This document shows positions 53,350 through 62,236 of a stretch of DNA of 64,000 nt, in pieces (within the stretch, counting starts at the first letter, position 1; every line of letters starts with the position of its first letter). This stretch comes from Clostridium sp. UBA2485 (lineage in GTDB: Bacteria > Bacillota > Clostridia > Clostridiales > Clostridiaceae). Where the stretch lies: assembly GCF_002341865.1 (NCBI RefSeq), contig NZ_DDOV01000031.1, forward strand, positions 48,723 through 112,722, in the 5' to 3' direction. The translations under genes and the position numbers were made by a program. The notes below the pieces were generated by a model. It ran no database searches, was not told the origin of the DNA, and worked only from the letters and a program-made list of their open reading frames with translations.

Positions 53350-53856
53350 ATGAATATAACAATTAAACAATTAGAAAAAGAATTATTTATGGATACAGCA
53401 AAGATGATAACAGAACTTATGAACTATCATAGAAAATTAAATAATGCGCCAAAGGAGTTCTGGCAAAAGGATGAGGAATCTATTGAAACACTTAAGGAGT
53501 GGCAAGAAATAGGAACAATATACAATGTGTTTAAGGATGAAGTATTGGTAGGATTTTTTTATGTAAGATTTGGTGGACAAAATGTTGCATGGTTAGAGGA
53601 TCTATATATATCAGAAGAATTTAGAGGGCAAGGTATAGGAAAAAAAGCTATGACAGCTTTAGATGAACTTATGGAAGAGAAAGAAATAACCTCTATGTTT
53701 GTTAGTGTAATTCCAAGAAATATAGCTGCAATTAAGCTTTATAAAGAATGTGGGTTTGATCATTTAAATATGATTGAACTTAGGAAAAATTATGATAAGA
53801 GATTAGATAAGAATGAAGAAATAGATATCTTAGGATTTCAATTTAAAAAGTATTAG
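53350..53856 (+). CDS. GNAT acetyltransferase, 168 residues
   Basis: The acetyl-CoA loop EFRGQGIGKKAM and the closing AIKLYKECGFDHLNMIEL are typical of GNAT enzymes. The start follows AAAGGAGAC. It ends six bases before the next ORF, so they are probably co-transcribed. The substrate is unknown. Confidence 0.88.
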   Translation: MNITIKQLEKELFMDTAKMITELMNYHRKLNNAPKEFWQKDEESIETLKEWQEIGTIYNVFKDEVLVGFFYVRFGGQNVAWLEDLYISEEFRGQGIGKKAMTALDELMEEKEITSMFVSVIPRNIAAIKLYKECGFDHLNMIELRKNYDKRLDKNEEIDILGFQFKKY

Positions 53857-53862
53857 AAAAGA

Positions 53863-55071
53863 GTGAAAAAAGTGGGGAATAAGAAATTAAACTTTTATTT
53901 TTTCGGGGATATCGGTACTTATGATAAATTTAATCCAGCATATGCATGTAATAAAGAATACGTGCCAGAAATACTATACATTATTGCAAGTCATAAGCCG
54001 TTTTCAATATGTAAATTTGAGATAATGAAAGAATTAAATATTGAAGAAAATAAATTTAATAATGCAATTGATAGTCTTAAATTAATAAATGCTATAGAAG
54101 ATAATGAAAAGGGATATAAAATAAATTTCCCAACATTTTTAGAGAAAGATGTAATAAGTATGGACAAGCATTTAAATAATATAGGTGAAGTAGTTGGAGA
54201 TAAAATAATATCTTTGAAGAATGTACTTTATGAAAAACTATCATGCTTAACAAATTATAAGGCTTTTACTAACGAAAGATTATTATATCATATCATCTGT
54301 GATGAAATTTTTGATGGAACTGCCTTTGATTTTTTTGAATCTAAGGAAGTTTTTTGCACATCTAAACTTCAACAAGATAATAGAGATTATATTATTATAG
54401 TGGCTTATGAAGATAGTAGCACAGTAGAAAAACACAGTGATAAACTACTATGCAGTAGTAATAATTATAGAGCTGGTGATTTTATTTTTAATAGTTTTGG
54501 AGATTCAAACGGAGCGAGGAAAGATGTATATAGATTTTTTAGATTAGTTCAAAAAGGTATTGAAAATTCATCACCTTTTTATGATTTGAATTTATCTTAT
54601 ATAAAAGTTATAGATGATGTTAATAAAGATATTGCAAAAAGATGTGGAGAGTTAATTTATGATGTATATAATAACTCTATTAATTATGATGAACTCACAA
54701 ATCAAGATAAAAATTTATTAAACTTTCTTAATGAAGTTAACTATATAACTGTAAATGATGAAGATAAAAGTATATCTACAAATATACCAATATTTCAATC
54801 TAATGATAAATGTATAATCAATGAAATATCAGATATTGTTCTTTTAAGTATTTTCCCAATAGTAAAGGAGATTTTTGAAAACTTTGAAACTAATGTTCCA
54901 GATTTAACTGGAGTAATACACAAAGTAGACATAAAAGAAATAACTAATGAACTATGGCATCAAATTTTTGGATCTGCTAATGAATACCTAGTAAAAAAAT
55001 CCTTTGTTCAGCAGCCAGAAGATTTAAATGGACAAGGTAGATATTTAAGAAGTTTGTATATAGATAAATAA
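53863..55071 (+). CDS. Unrecognised 402-residue protein with possible winged-helix N-terminus
   Basis: Residues ~30-95 (YVPEILYIIASHKPFSICKF, then EIMKELNIEENKFNNAIDSL) look like a winged-helix DNA- or protein-binding unit. The rest is mixed alpha/beta and soluble, with a conserved-looking LWHQIFGSANEYLVKKSF near the C-terminus. The start is uncertain: GTG 53863 or GTG 53872, both with weak ribosome sites, so translation may be coupled to the GNAT gene. I cannot assign a function; a regulator or sensor fused to a ligand domain is one option. Confidence 0.6.
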   Translation: MKKVGNKKLNFYFFGDIGTYDKFNPAYACNKEYVPEILYIIASHKPFSICKFEIMKELNIEENKFNNAIDSLKLINAIEDNEKGYKINFPTFLEKDVISMDKHLNNIGEVVGDKIISLKNVLYEKLSCLTNYKAFTNERLLYHIICDEIFDGTAFDFFESKEVFCTSKLQQDNRDYIIIVAYEDSSTVEKHSDKLLCSSNNYRAGDFIFNSFGDSNGARKDVYRFFRLVQKGIENSSPFYDLNLSYIKVIDDVNKDIAKRCGELIYDVYNNSINYDELTNQDKNLLNFLNEVNYITVNDEDKSISTNIPIFQSNDKCIINEISDIVLLSIFPIVKEIFENFETNVPDLTGVIHKVDIKEITNELWHQIFGSANEYLVKKSFVQQPEDLNGQGRYLRSLYIDK

Positions 55072-55250
55072 GGGACGGTTCATTAACTTATTGAACTTAA
55101 TAAAAATAATATTATAATTCAATAGATATTAGATTATCTTGATAATGTCTATAAGGTGGTATAAATTTTATTGTAAAATCATCTATTAATAGCTTATAAT
55201 AAATGATTAATAGTATTACACTATATAAGTTATAAGGGGGGATTTTAATT

Positions 55251-55688
55251 ATGTATTTAGTAAGTTCCTGTTTAGCGGGAGTGAACTGTAGATATAATGG
55301 AAGTAACAGTGAAAATAAATTCATATTACAGCTAGTTAAAGAAGGAAAAGCTATAGCCTTATGTCCGGAACAGCTAGCTAAATTACCAACACCAAGACCA
55401 AGTTGTGAAATTATTATAGATGAAAGTGGTAATAAGAAAGTAGTTAGTAAAGATGGACAAGATTTTACTAAAGAATTTACTGAAGGTGCAGAAAAGACTT
55501 TGGCTATTGCAAAAATTATAGGAATTAAGAAAGCAATATTACAGTCTAAAAGCCCTTCTTGTGGATATGGATTTATATATGATGGAAACTTTTCAGGTAA
55601 ATTAATAAAAGGAAATGGATTAACTACAGAGGTATTAATTAATAATGGAATTAAAGTATATACAGAAAATGATTTAAATAGATTGTAA
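55251..55688 (+). CDS. DUF523 / TudS-like iron-sulfur protein
   Basis: 145 residues. Conserved cysteines are Cys7 (SSCLAG), Cys13 (NCRYNG), Cys38 (ALCPEQ) and Cys104 (SPSCGYG), the pattern of the DUF523 family. Some members of this family (TudS) use a [4Fe-4S] cluster to remove sulfur from 2-thiouracil. It starts after AGGGGGGA and is 30 bases before a GNAT gene. A thio-nucleobase salvage role is an inference from the family. Confidence 0.82.
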   Translation: MYLVSSCLAGVNCRYNGSNSENKFILQLVKEGKAIALCPEQLAKLPTPRPSCEIIIDESGNKKVVSKDGQDFTKEFTEGAEKTLAIAKIIGIKKAILQSKSPSCGYGFIYDGNFSGKLIKGNGLTTEVLINNGIKVYTENDLNRL

Positions 55689-55718
55689 TTATATTAATAT
55701 TTAAAAAGGAGGATAAGA

Positions 55719-56138
55719 ATGAATAATATTATAAAGGATATTGAGATTAAACATAGTACACCATCTATAGAGGATTATTTAAATCTTAGAAAAATATCAG
55801 GATTAGGTGAAAAAAGTATAGAAGCTGCAGAAAAAGGATTAAAAAATTCATTATATTCTGTAATCATATATCATAAAGATTTACTTATTGGAATGGGAAG
55901 GGTAATTGGCGATGGAGGTTGTTTTTTTCAAGTTGTTGATATAGCGGTTACCCCTAATTTTCAAGGTAATGGTATTGGAAAAATAATAATGAGGGAAATA
56001 ATGAATTATTTAGAGACATCAGTACCTAAGGGAGGATATGTAAGTCTTATTGCTGATGACCCTGCAAATAACTTATATGAAAAATTTGGATTTAAATATA
56101 CATATCCACGTTCATATGGTATGTATATATACTATTAA
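55719..56138 (+). CDS. GNAT acetyltransferase, 139 residues
   Basis: The acetyl-CoA loop NFQGNGIGKIIM, the preceding VVDIAVT strand and the closing NLYEKFGFKYT show a small GNAT of the type common in clostridia. The start follows AAAGGAGGA, 30 bases after the DUF523 gene. Confidence 0.87.
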   Translation: MNNIIKDIEIKHSTPSIEDYLNLRKISGLGEKSIEAAEKGLKNSLYSVIIYHKDLLIGMGRVIGDGGCFFQVVDIAVTPNFQGNGIGKIIMREIMNYLETSVPKGGYVSLIADDPANNLYEKFGFKYTYPRSYGMYIYY

Positions 56139-56204
56139 GAAATACTTAAAATGAATTTTCACTACTAATTTTTTTGTGGAATAAAAACATAGGATGAATT
56201 ACAA

Positions 56205-56235
56205 AAAAAGATAGAAGAGATTTTTCTATCTTTTT
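56205..56235 (+). terminator. Terminator of the DUF523/GNAT pair
   Basis: AAAAAGATAGAA/TTCTATCTTTTT stem with a seven-base loop. A further hairpin, GAATAGTTAT/GTAACTATTC, follows at 56289-56314. The rest up to 56438 has no gene. Confidence 0.8.
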
Positions 56236-56438
56236 CTATTATTGAAGGAAAATTTATATTTACATAGAAATTAAAATTTATAATTTGAGAATAGTTATCT
56301 TTTAGTAACTATTCTTGAATGTTTTATGGTTATCTGTTACGGTATATATAGGTATAGAGATTCACTAATATTATGATTAAAAGCTAACTATAGTATTTTT
56401 TATAATTATTAGTAAGTATAATTTAAGGGAGGATTATC

Positions 56439-56891
56439 ATGGGGGTTTTTGCAAATGAAATAAACTTTGATAGTTTAATAACTAATTTAGGAAATTGTTG
56501 TTTAAAGAAAGATAGTTGTACAAGCTGTATTAAAGAAAAATGCTTAATAGGATATTCAGAAGAAAGTGTTAAAAAGTGCTTAAAAAATAATGTTACTTAT
56601 GTTGAAAATGGATATGAGAATATACCATTAGCTGATACTAAAGTATATGATCATGATAATTTAATTATTGCTATAGCTGATATTCTTAAACAGTGTAAAA
56701 GCTGTAGAGAAAATCATTATGATAATTGTATAATAAATGTTATAAGAAGTTGTTATGAAGTAGCTCTTGTTGGGGAAACTCAAAAATATAAAGGAAGTAC
56801 ATTAATTTATTTAAGTGATATAAAATATCTTAATGAAGATATAGGAAATAAAATACTTGACAAATATAATTTAATTAAATCATATAAATAA
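56439..56891 (+). CDS. Cysteine-rich 150-residue protein, unknown function
   Basis: Ten cysteines in 150 residues. Six are in the first 47 (Cys20, 21, 27, 30, 35, 47; CCLKKDSCTSCIKEKC) and four in a second group (KQCKSC, DNC, RSC). The arrangement suggests two metal or iron-sulfur sites, or disulfides, but there is no signal peptide, so a cytoplasmic metal-binding protein is more likely. The start follows AAGGGAGGA. I do not recognise the family. Confidence 0.65.
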   Translation: MGVFANEINFDSLITNLGNCCLKKDSCTSCIKEKCLIGYSEESVKKCLKNNVTYVENGYENIPLADTKVYDHDNLIIAIADILKQCKSCRENHYDNCIINVIRSCYEVALVGETQKYKGSTLIYLSDIKYLNEDIGNKILDKYNLIKSYK

Positions 56892-56902
56892 CTAATAAAC
56901 AT

Positions 56903-57033
56903 ATTCAAAAATAACTAGCCAGTATACTCGTGTATTTTTCATCATACTCCGTCGTTTCAAATTATTATGGAGATATATTCTTTCTGTTTGATGCAAAATA
57001 TGCTTTGTATCTTTGACTAGTTGTTTTCTTTTA
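56903..57033. repeat. MITE-like dispersed element, copy 2
   Basis: The left arm AAATAACTAGCCAGTATACT, continuing CGTGTATTTTTCATCA, is mirrored by the reverse complement of the right arm, AACAACTAGTCAAAGATACA continuing AAGCATATTTTGCATCA. Left-arm similarity to the element at 5821 is clear (both have AAATAA..AGTCAGTAT or AGCCAGTAT and TTTTGCATCATACT or TTTTTCATCATACT). Non-coding. Confidence 0.65.
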
Positions 57034-57144
57034 TATGCCAAATTAAAAATCATCTTTTATTAAATTAAACCGTAATAAAAATAATTCAATAGAGCATGAT
57101 TTCAGTTTACAATTAGATATAAATATTGGAGGTAATATTATAAA

Positions 57145-57960
57145 ATGATATCTTCTGAAATTTTAAACCGTAAAGGTGCAACAAAGGCAGAAAAAATACC
57201 AAAGGAGATCATAGAACTACTTAATAGTGGAGAAATCGAAACTGTAAACCTAACTGAATGGCTTCAAATTGATCAAGTCTTTTTGTTGAAAAATTTATTA
57301 AAAGAAATGAATAAAGAAAGCTATTTAGAATTAATTTTAACAGATATTATAAATTCTAAAAAGCAATCAACAGTGGCCTTAATTGGGATTATAGGAAGAA
57401 GAATGTCTCAATTGTCACATGAAGATAATCAATGGGAAGAGAATTTGCAAATTCTTTCTAATCATAAATCTGATACTGTAAGGTGTTGGGCTGCATATTT
57501 TAGTATTAATAATAAAGCTACCTTTGAGGAAAATTTAAAAAAGATTAAATTTTTTGCAGCAGATTACCATTTTGGAGTTAGAGAAATTGCATGGATGGCA
57601 ATAAGGCCAGAAATTGATAAGAACCTAGAAAAAAGTATAGAAATACTTTCTAATTGGACAAAAGATAGCGATGAAAATATTAGACGTTTTGCATCAGAAG
57701 CTACAAGACCTAGAGGGGTATGGTGCAAACATATTGAAATATTAAAAGTAAATCCAGCACTAGGACTTCCGATTTTAGAACCACTTAAATCAGATAGTTC
57801 AAAATATGTGCAAGACAGCGTATCAAATTGGTTAAATGATGCAAGTAAAACACAGCCTAATTGGGTAATTGAAACATGTAATCAATGGAAAGACGAAAGT
57901 CCTATAAAACATACTGAAAGGATTATAAAACGAGGTTTGCGCTCAATAAATAAAGAATAA
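57145..57960 (+). CDS. HEAT-like DNA alkylation repair protein (AlkC/YhaZ-like)
   Basis: 271 residues of helical-repeat type (ALK repeats; e.g. TVRCWAAYFSI, FGVREIAWMAIRP) with the family motif FASEATRPRGVWCKHI. AlkC/AlkD proteins are DNA glycosylases that remove bulky or cationic N3- and N7-alkyl bases. Some clustered with natural-product genes give self-resistance to DNA-alkylating compounds. The start follows TGGAGGTAAT. It stands alone, ended by the hairpin at 58115. Confidence 0.85.
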   Translation: MISSEILNRKGATKAEKIPKEIIELLNSGEIETVNLTEWLQIDQVFLLKNLLKEMNKESYLELILTDIINSKKQSTVALIGIIGRRMSQLSHEDNQWEENLQILSNHKSDTVRCWAAYFSINNKATFEENLKKIKFFAADYHFGVREIAWMAIRPEIDKNLEKSIEILSNWTKDSDENIRRFASEATRPRGVWCKHIEILKVNPALGLPILEPLKSDSSKYVQDSVSNWLNDASKTQPNWVIETCNQWKDESPIKHTERIIKRGLRSINKE

Positions 57961-58114
57961 AATGAGAGACTATTCTTAAATTTTTCTTGTGGAATTAAAA
58001 GTAATATATAGGTTCAATTTAAATTAAAAAGCACTATATTTTAAGCGGCTAATTTTAAGTTTTTTACTGTTATAAAAATATATAATTTATAAATATAAGC
58101 TTTAGTATTTATAA

Positions 58115-58155
58115 TTATAAGGATGCTTTGAAACAATATCAGAGCATCCTTATAA
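58115..58155. terminator. Bidirectional terminator
   Basis: Perfect stem TTATAAGGATGCT/AGCATCCTTATAA between convergent genes, followed by TATTTTATTG on the plus strand. Confidence 0.85.
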
Positions 58156-58209
58156 TATTTTATTGAAAACAAAATTTCAATAGCTTTAAAGCTTTTCTTA
58201 AATATATAA

Positions 58210-58773
58210 TTAATCTCTATATTTAACTCTTTCTAGGATAACTATTGTATTTTGTATATTAGGATGAATTGTAACATCCTTATTTGAAAAGTTAGCATAA
58301 CGCGTATTGCCTAACTCATTTGAAACAATGAAACTAATCTCCCAACCTTCTTTTCCGTAGAGATTAAGTTGTGATTCAAAGTTATTAAGATCTAATAATC
58401 CACCATAATTATCCTTAAAACTTATCACTTTATATTCCTTATATTCCTTACTTTCCTTAATATTATTTTCTAGTTGAATCTTTGAATTAATAATTGAGAT
58501 CAATGAAGCTAATTCTTCTATAGAGTATTTTGATAAATCTAAATCAGGTTTTAATACTTTCCTATTTTTACAATCCGATTCATCTAGTAATACCAAATCG
58601 GTAAACTTTCCTGTTCTTTCATATATTTCGTAAGATTCGTTTGTATATCTTTTACCAAAGAGCTTAACTGAAATATTATCTAGAGCCTCCCTAGATTCTA
58701 CTTCTGTTTCACAATTAAAATAACCAATATTCTTAAGTAACTCCTCTAATTCAGCTATTAACTTATTAACCAT
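58210..58773 (-). CDS. DUF4177-like protein of unknown function
   Basis: 187 residues from ATG 58773, which follows GGAGGAAAAA; an ATG at 58788 lies on the far side of that site. The C-terminal ~75 residues (YKEYKVISFKDN ... LNLYGKEGWEISFIVSNE ... NTIVILERV) resemble the DUF4177 domain. The N-terminal half is helical and charged. No membrane segment or catalytic motif is visible. Confidence 0.68.
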   Translation of the reverse strand: MVNKLIAELEELLKNIGYFNCETEVESREALDNISVKLFGKRYTNESYEIYERTGKFTDLVLLDESDCKNRKVLKPDLDLSKYSIEELASLISIINSKIQLENNIKESKEYKEYKVISFKDNYGGLLDLNNFESQLNLYGKEGWEISFIVSNELGNTRYANFSNKDVTIHPNIQNTIVILERVKYRD

Positions 58774-59023
58774 TTTTTCCTCCAGCATCTCATTGTATTT
58801 TTATATTGTTTACATTATAATTTATTCTTTAAAAAAAGTATTTCTCCTTTATTTGTGCTCTTTAAAGAAGTTTCTAAAACAAAGTATATACTTTGTGAAG
58901 TAATTATAAAATTTGAAGAAATAATAAATAAAGATAACTAAGAATTTTAAAATATGGTAAAATTTATAGTAAATAAACAGAATATGAATTTCTATTTTAA
59001 TAGATAAAATGGAGGGTTAAATT

Positions 59024-59278
59024 GTGAGGGGCAATATATATTCAAAAATTGATTTAGAAAAGGTACTTGTAGATATATGAAAAGATGCATTAGATATTGA
59101 TAGAGTTGGTGTATATGAGAGTTCTTTCAACTAGGGGGCATTCTTTAAAGAGTATGCTGACTATAGGTTAAGTAGAGAAAAAAATGAACAAGCATATATT
59201 TGTAGAAGATATATTTAATAATATAATAATAAGGAAAGTGAGTTGTATTATTGGATTAAGTTAGGGATTACATTAAAC
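59024..59278 (+). pseudogene. Decayed NRPS fragment (carrier plus condensation-domain relic)
   Basis: One continuous frame from GTG 59024 (preceded by GGAGGG) reads IDLEKVLVDI-stop-KDALDIDRVGVY then ESSFN-stop-GA. With Trp for the TGA and Leu for the TAG, this matches the peptidyl-carrier consensus IW.evL.idrVGv.d.FF.LGG. The same frame then gives KEYADYRLSREKNEQAYI and, past two TAA codons, ESELYYWIKLGI, like the YADYA.WQ and YW..L segments of condensation domains. The phosphopantetheine Ser region is lost. It is therefore a short, internally deleted relic of a peptide synthetase. Confidence 0.55.
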
Positions 59279-59413
59279 TAGTGGACAGGTTGTTGAGAGG
59301 TAAGCAGATGAAATTAAAACCCTTTAATTAAAGATGTTTTTAAATTTTAATACTTACTTAACTAAAGAACTGTTCTAGATATAGCATAAAATAATGATAA
59401 AGGGGAGATTAGG

Positions 59414-60934
59414 GTGAAAAAATTAAATCCTATATTTAAATTAGGAATATTAACTATACTTTTGACTTATTTTACTACCTGCTTTAGTGTTTATGGTAAA
59501 GAATATAATTTAGGAGATACAGAAAAATTTATAAACAAATTAAATGATGAAATGCCTAAATTGATGAGTAAATATAATATTCCAGGAGCTTCAATTGGAA
59601 TAGTGGAAGAAGGAAAAATTCAAGGAATTTATAACTATGGCATGGCAAATAAGAAAGATAAAGTGATGGTAGATGATAACACAGTATTTCAAGTTGCATC
59701 TATTTCAAAAAGTATAACATCTTGGGGAATAATGAAATTAGTTGAAGAGGGTAAAATTGATTTAGATGTGCCAGTTGAAAAATATCTTACAAGATGGAAG
59801 CTGCCAGAATCTGAATATAACACTGATAAAATTACAATTAGAACATTGTTAAGTCATACTTCAGGTCTATCTGGTGTTAATTATGCAGGGTATTCTCCAA
59901 AAGAAAAGCTACCTACAATTGAGGAATCACTTTCAGGAGAAAACTATAGCAAGAATAAAGTAGAGATTATAAAAGAAGCAGGAGAACAATTTAAATATTC
60001 TGGTGGAGGATATACTATTCTTCAATTGATAGTTGAAGAAGTTACAGGAATGACTTTTGAAGATTATATGAAAAAAGAGATAATTGATAAATTAACATTA
60101 AATAATAGCTCTTTTATATTAGATAAAAATATAGAAGAAAACATTTCAAGCAGTTATGGTGTTTTAGGCAATGAAATTCCTGGATATATGTATACGGAAA
60201 AAGCAGCAGCAGGTTTATTTACAACTACAACTGATTTATGTAAGTTTATGATTGCAAATTTAGAAGGATACAATAAGAGTACTAAGTCTAGAACTCTAAT
60301 AAGTAAAGAGAATATTAATTTAATACATACTCCAGTAAAAAATACTTATGGACTAGGATATGTAACAAAAGAATTGGAAAATGGATATAAGACTATAGGA
60401 CATGGTGGTTCAAATAGAGGATGGCGTTCCAATTTTACAATAATACCAGAGAGAAATAGTGGAGTTGTAATTCTAACTAATAGTGATAATGGAACTAATT
60501 TACTTATAAATATAATGAGCTATTGGGAAAAGTATAGTATGGGGGAATCTATTGAAAACTATAAACCTGAGAATGGTTTTGTAAAAATTATTAAGTATGT
60601 GTCTATTGGACTATTTTTCGTATTGTCATTATACATGTTATCCATAATAGTTAAGATAAGAAAGGGTAAAAGAGTATTTATTTCAAAAGTTCAATATAAA
60701 TCTCTTTTAAGTAAGGTTATAAGAATTATAATTCCTGTATTAATTGGAATAATCTGGTGGGTGATTTTTTATGGACAAGTAGTAATTAAGTTGACTATAG
60801 CACCAATGTTACCATATGAATGTAAGTGGATTACGTGGGCAGTGACAACTTGGTGTATATTATTTGCCATATCTGGGATATTTCCAAAAGAAAAAGTTCA
60901 CCATAAAATATATAATAACCATAAGTATAACTAA
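59414..60934 (+). CDS. Membrane S12 serine peptidase with ClbP-like architecture
   Basis: 506 residues from GTG 59414 after AGGGGAG. A signal peptide (about 1-28) leads an extracytoplasmic beta-lactamase-fold domain with Ser96-x-x-Lys99 (ASISK), Tyr195 (KYSGGGY) and IGHGGSNRGW. Three transmembrane helices follow near the C-terminus (about 395-415, 434-457, 468-488). This plan (outer S12 peptidase plus three helices, about 500 residues, Ser near 95) is that of ClbP, ZmaM and XcnG, which remove N-acyl-D-Asn from NRPS prodrugs during export. An NRPS relic lies just upstream. A general D-peptidase or esterase is the alternative. Confidence 0.8.
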   Translation: MKKLNPIFKLGILTILLTYFTTCFSVYGKEYNLGDTEKFINKLNDEMPKLMSKYNIPGASIGIVEEGKIQGIYNYGMANKKDKVMVDDNTVFQVASISKSITSWGIMKLVEEGKIDLDVPVEKYLTRWKLPESEYNTDKITIRTLLSHTSGLSGVNYAGYSPKEKLPTIEESLSGENYSKNKVEIIKEAGEQFKYSGGGYTILQLIVEEVTGMTFEDYMKKEIIDKLTLNNSSFILDKNIEENISSSYGVLGNEIPGYMYTEKAAAGLFTTTTDLCKFMIANLEGYNKSTKSRTLISKENINLIHTPVKNTYGLGYVTKELENGYKTIGHGGSNRGWRSNFTIIPERNSGVVILTNSDNGTNLLINIMSYWEKYSMGESIENYKPENGFVKIIKYVSIGLFFVLSLYMLSIIVKIRKGKRVFISKVQYKSLLSKVIRIIIPVLIGIIWWVIFYGQVVIKLTIAPMLPYECKWITWAVTTWCILFAISGIFPKEKVHHKIYNNHKYN

Positions 60935-60976
60935 ACTGATGATAACTATATTTTAAGATGTTTGGAGGAGATAAAT

Positions 60977-61441
60977 TTGAAGGAGTTTGAGAATAAGCTA
61001 AAAGAATACTTATTAAAAAATAATATATATGGAGAACAGTATATTTTTGAAGAGACTTGTCATTCTGTTGAAGAAGCGGCTACAGCAGCTAATGCATCTA
61101 CAGAAGATTTTGTAAAAAATATATGTATGATTGATAGTAACGGAAAGCTTATTGTAGCTATAGTTAAGGGGGAGCATAGAGCAAGTACGTCAAGAGTAGC
61201 AAAAGCATTAAATATCGAAATCCCAAGAACTGCAACGCCAGAAGAAATACTTGAAAGTACTGGATATCCTTGTGGAGGAGTACCCTCATTTGGATATGAG
61301 GCAATATTTTTAATTGACCCTAAAGTTATGGAAAGAGAATTTGTTTATACAGGTGGAGGATCACCTTATTCCTTAACGAAAATTTCAACTAAATTGCTAC
61401 AACAAGTAAATAATAGTCAAATTGCTAGGGTAAGAAAATAG
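60977..61441 (+). CDS. YbaK/ProX-type aminoacyl-tRNA deacylase-like protein
   Basis: 154 residues from TTG 60977, chosen because GGAGGAG lies six bases before it; an in-frame TTG at 60962 falls ahead of that site. The YbaK fold is recognised by VEEAATAANAS, KNICMIDSNGKLIVAIVKG, a conserved Lys region and CGGVPSFGYE. Such proteins hydrolyse mischarged aminoacyl-tRNAs. It starts 43 bases after the S12 peptidase gene and may be co-transcribed. Confidence 0.82.
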   Translation: MKEFENKLKEYLLKNNIYGEQYIFEETCHSVEEAATAANASTEDFVKNICMIDSNGKLIVAIVKGEHRASTSRVAKALNIEIPRTATPEEILESTGYPCGGVPSFGYEAIFLIDPKVMEREFVYTGGGSPYSLTKISTKLLQQVNNSQIARVRK

Positions 61442-61492
61442 ATTATTATTGAAGGTATAAAATAAACTATTATAAGAAGGGGGAAATGTGAA

Positions 61493-62050
61493 ATGTTTGT
61501 AGATGCAAAAATAGAAACTAGTAGATTGCTTATAAGGCCTTATTCTTTAGAAGATGCAGAAAGAATTTTTCAAATTGTGGGAGAGGATAATTTTTATAAA
61601 TATATTCCTGAAGATGTACCATCACTAGATGAGGTAAAGGATATTATTAAATGGTCTATGAATTGTTGTAAAAAGAATACTCCAGATAAGATATATAAAT
61701 TTAATTTAGTTATAATTCATAAGGGTGATAATAAAGTTATTGGGTATTGCGGCCTAGGTCCTGATGATTTAGATTTACAAGAAGTTGAACTTTATTATGG
61801 ATTGTCTAATGAATATAGAAGTCAAGGGTTAGCATCAGAAGCTGCCTATGCACTTGTTGAGTATGGTTTTAAAGTTATTAAGCTGAAAAAAATTATTGGG
61901 CTAATAGATGCTGAAAATACACATTCAATTAAATTGGTTGAAAAATTAGGAATGAAATATCATTTTAAGATTAAGGATTTACCTAAAAATTTATCTTATT
62001 TTGAAAATCTTTCTTATTATTCAATACTAAGAGAAGAATTTATTAAATAA
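61493..62050 (+). CDS. RimJ/RimL-type GNAT acetyltransferase
   Basis: 185 residues. The N-terminus IETSRLLIRPYSLEDAERIF, EVELYYGLSNEYRSQGLASE and AENTHSIKLVEKLGMKYH are classic for the RimJ/RimL group that acetylates N-termini or small amines. The start follows AAGAAGGGGGA. It is the sixth GNAT in the region, and is ended by the terminator at 62143. Confidence 0.9.
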   Translation: MFVDAKIETSRLLIRPYSLEDAERIFQIVGEDNFYKYIPEDVPSLDEVKDIIKWSMNCCKKNTPDKIYKFNLVIIHKGDNKVIGYCGLGPDDLDLQEVELYYGLSNEYRSQGLASEAAYALVEYGFKVIKLKKIIGLIDAENTHSIKLVEKLGMKYHFKIKDLPKNLSYFENLSYYSILREEFIK

Positions 62051-62142
62051 ATTCTTTTACATACTATATTGCTAAGGTAAAAGCAATTATATTGTATTAG
62101 TTGCCAAGTATTTTTATATTAAGTATAAAAAATAGAATATAC

Positions 62143-62192
62143 AAAAAGCATTGTAAGATTTTGATAAATATATAAATCTTGCAATGCTTTTT
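62143..62192. terminator. Bidirectional terminator
   Basis: AAAAAGCATTGTAAGATT and AATCTTGCAATGCTTTTT form an 18-base stem with one mismatch or G-U pair, with A and T tracts at the ends. It serves the GNAT gene (plus) and the NSS transporter (minus). Confidence 0.9.
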
Positions 62193-62236
62193 ATTTTATA
62201 TTCATTTAAAGTGAACATAAAATTTAATTTAAAGTA

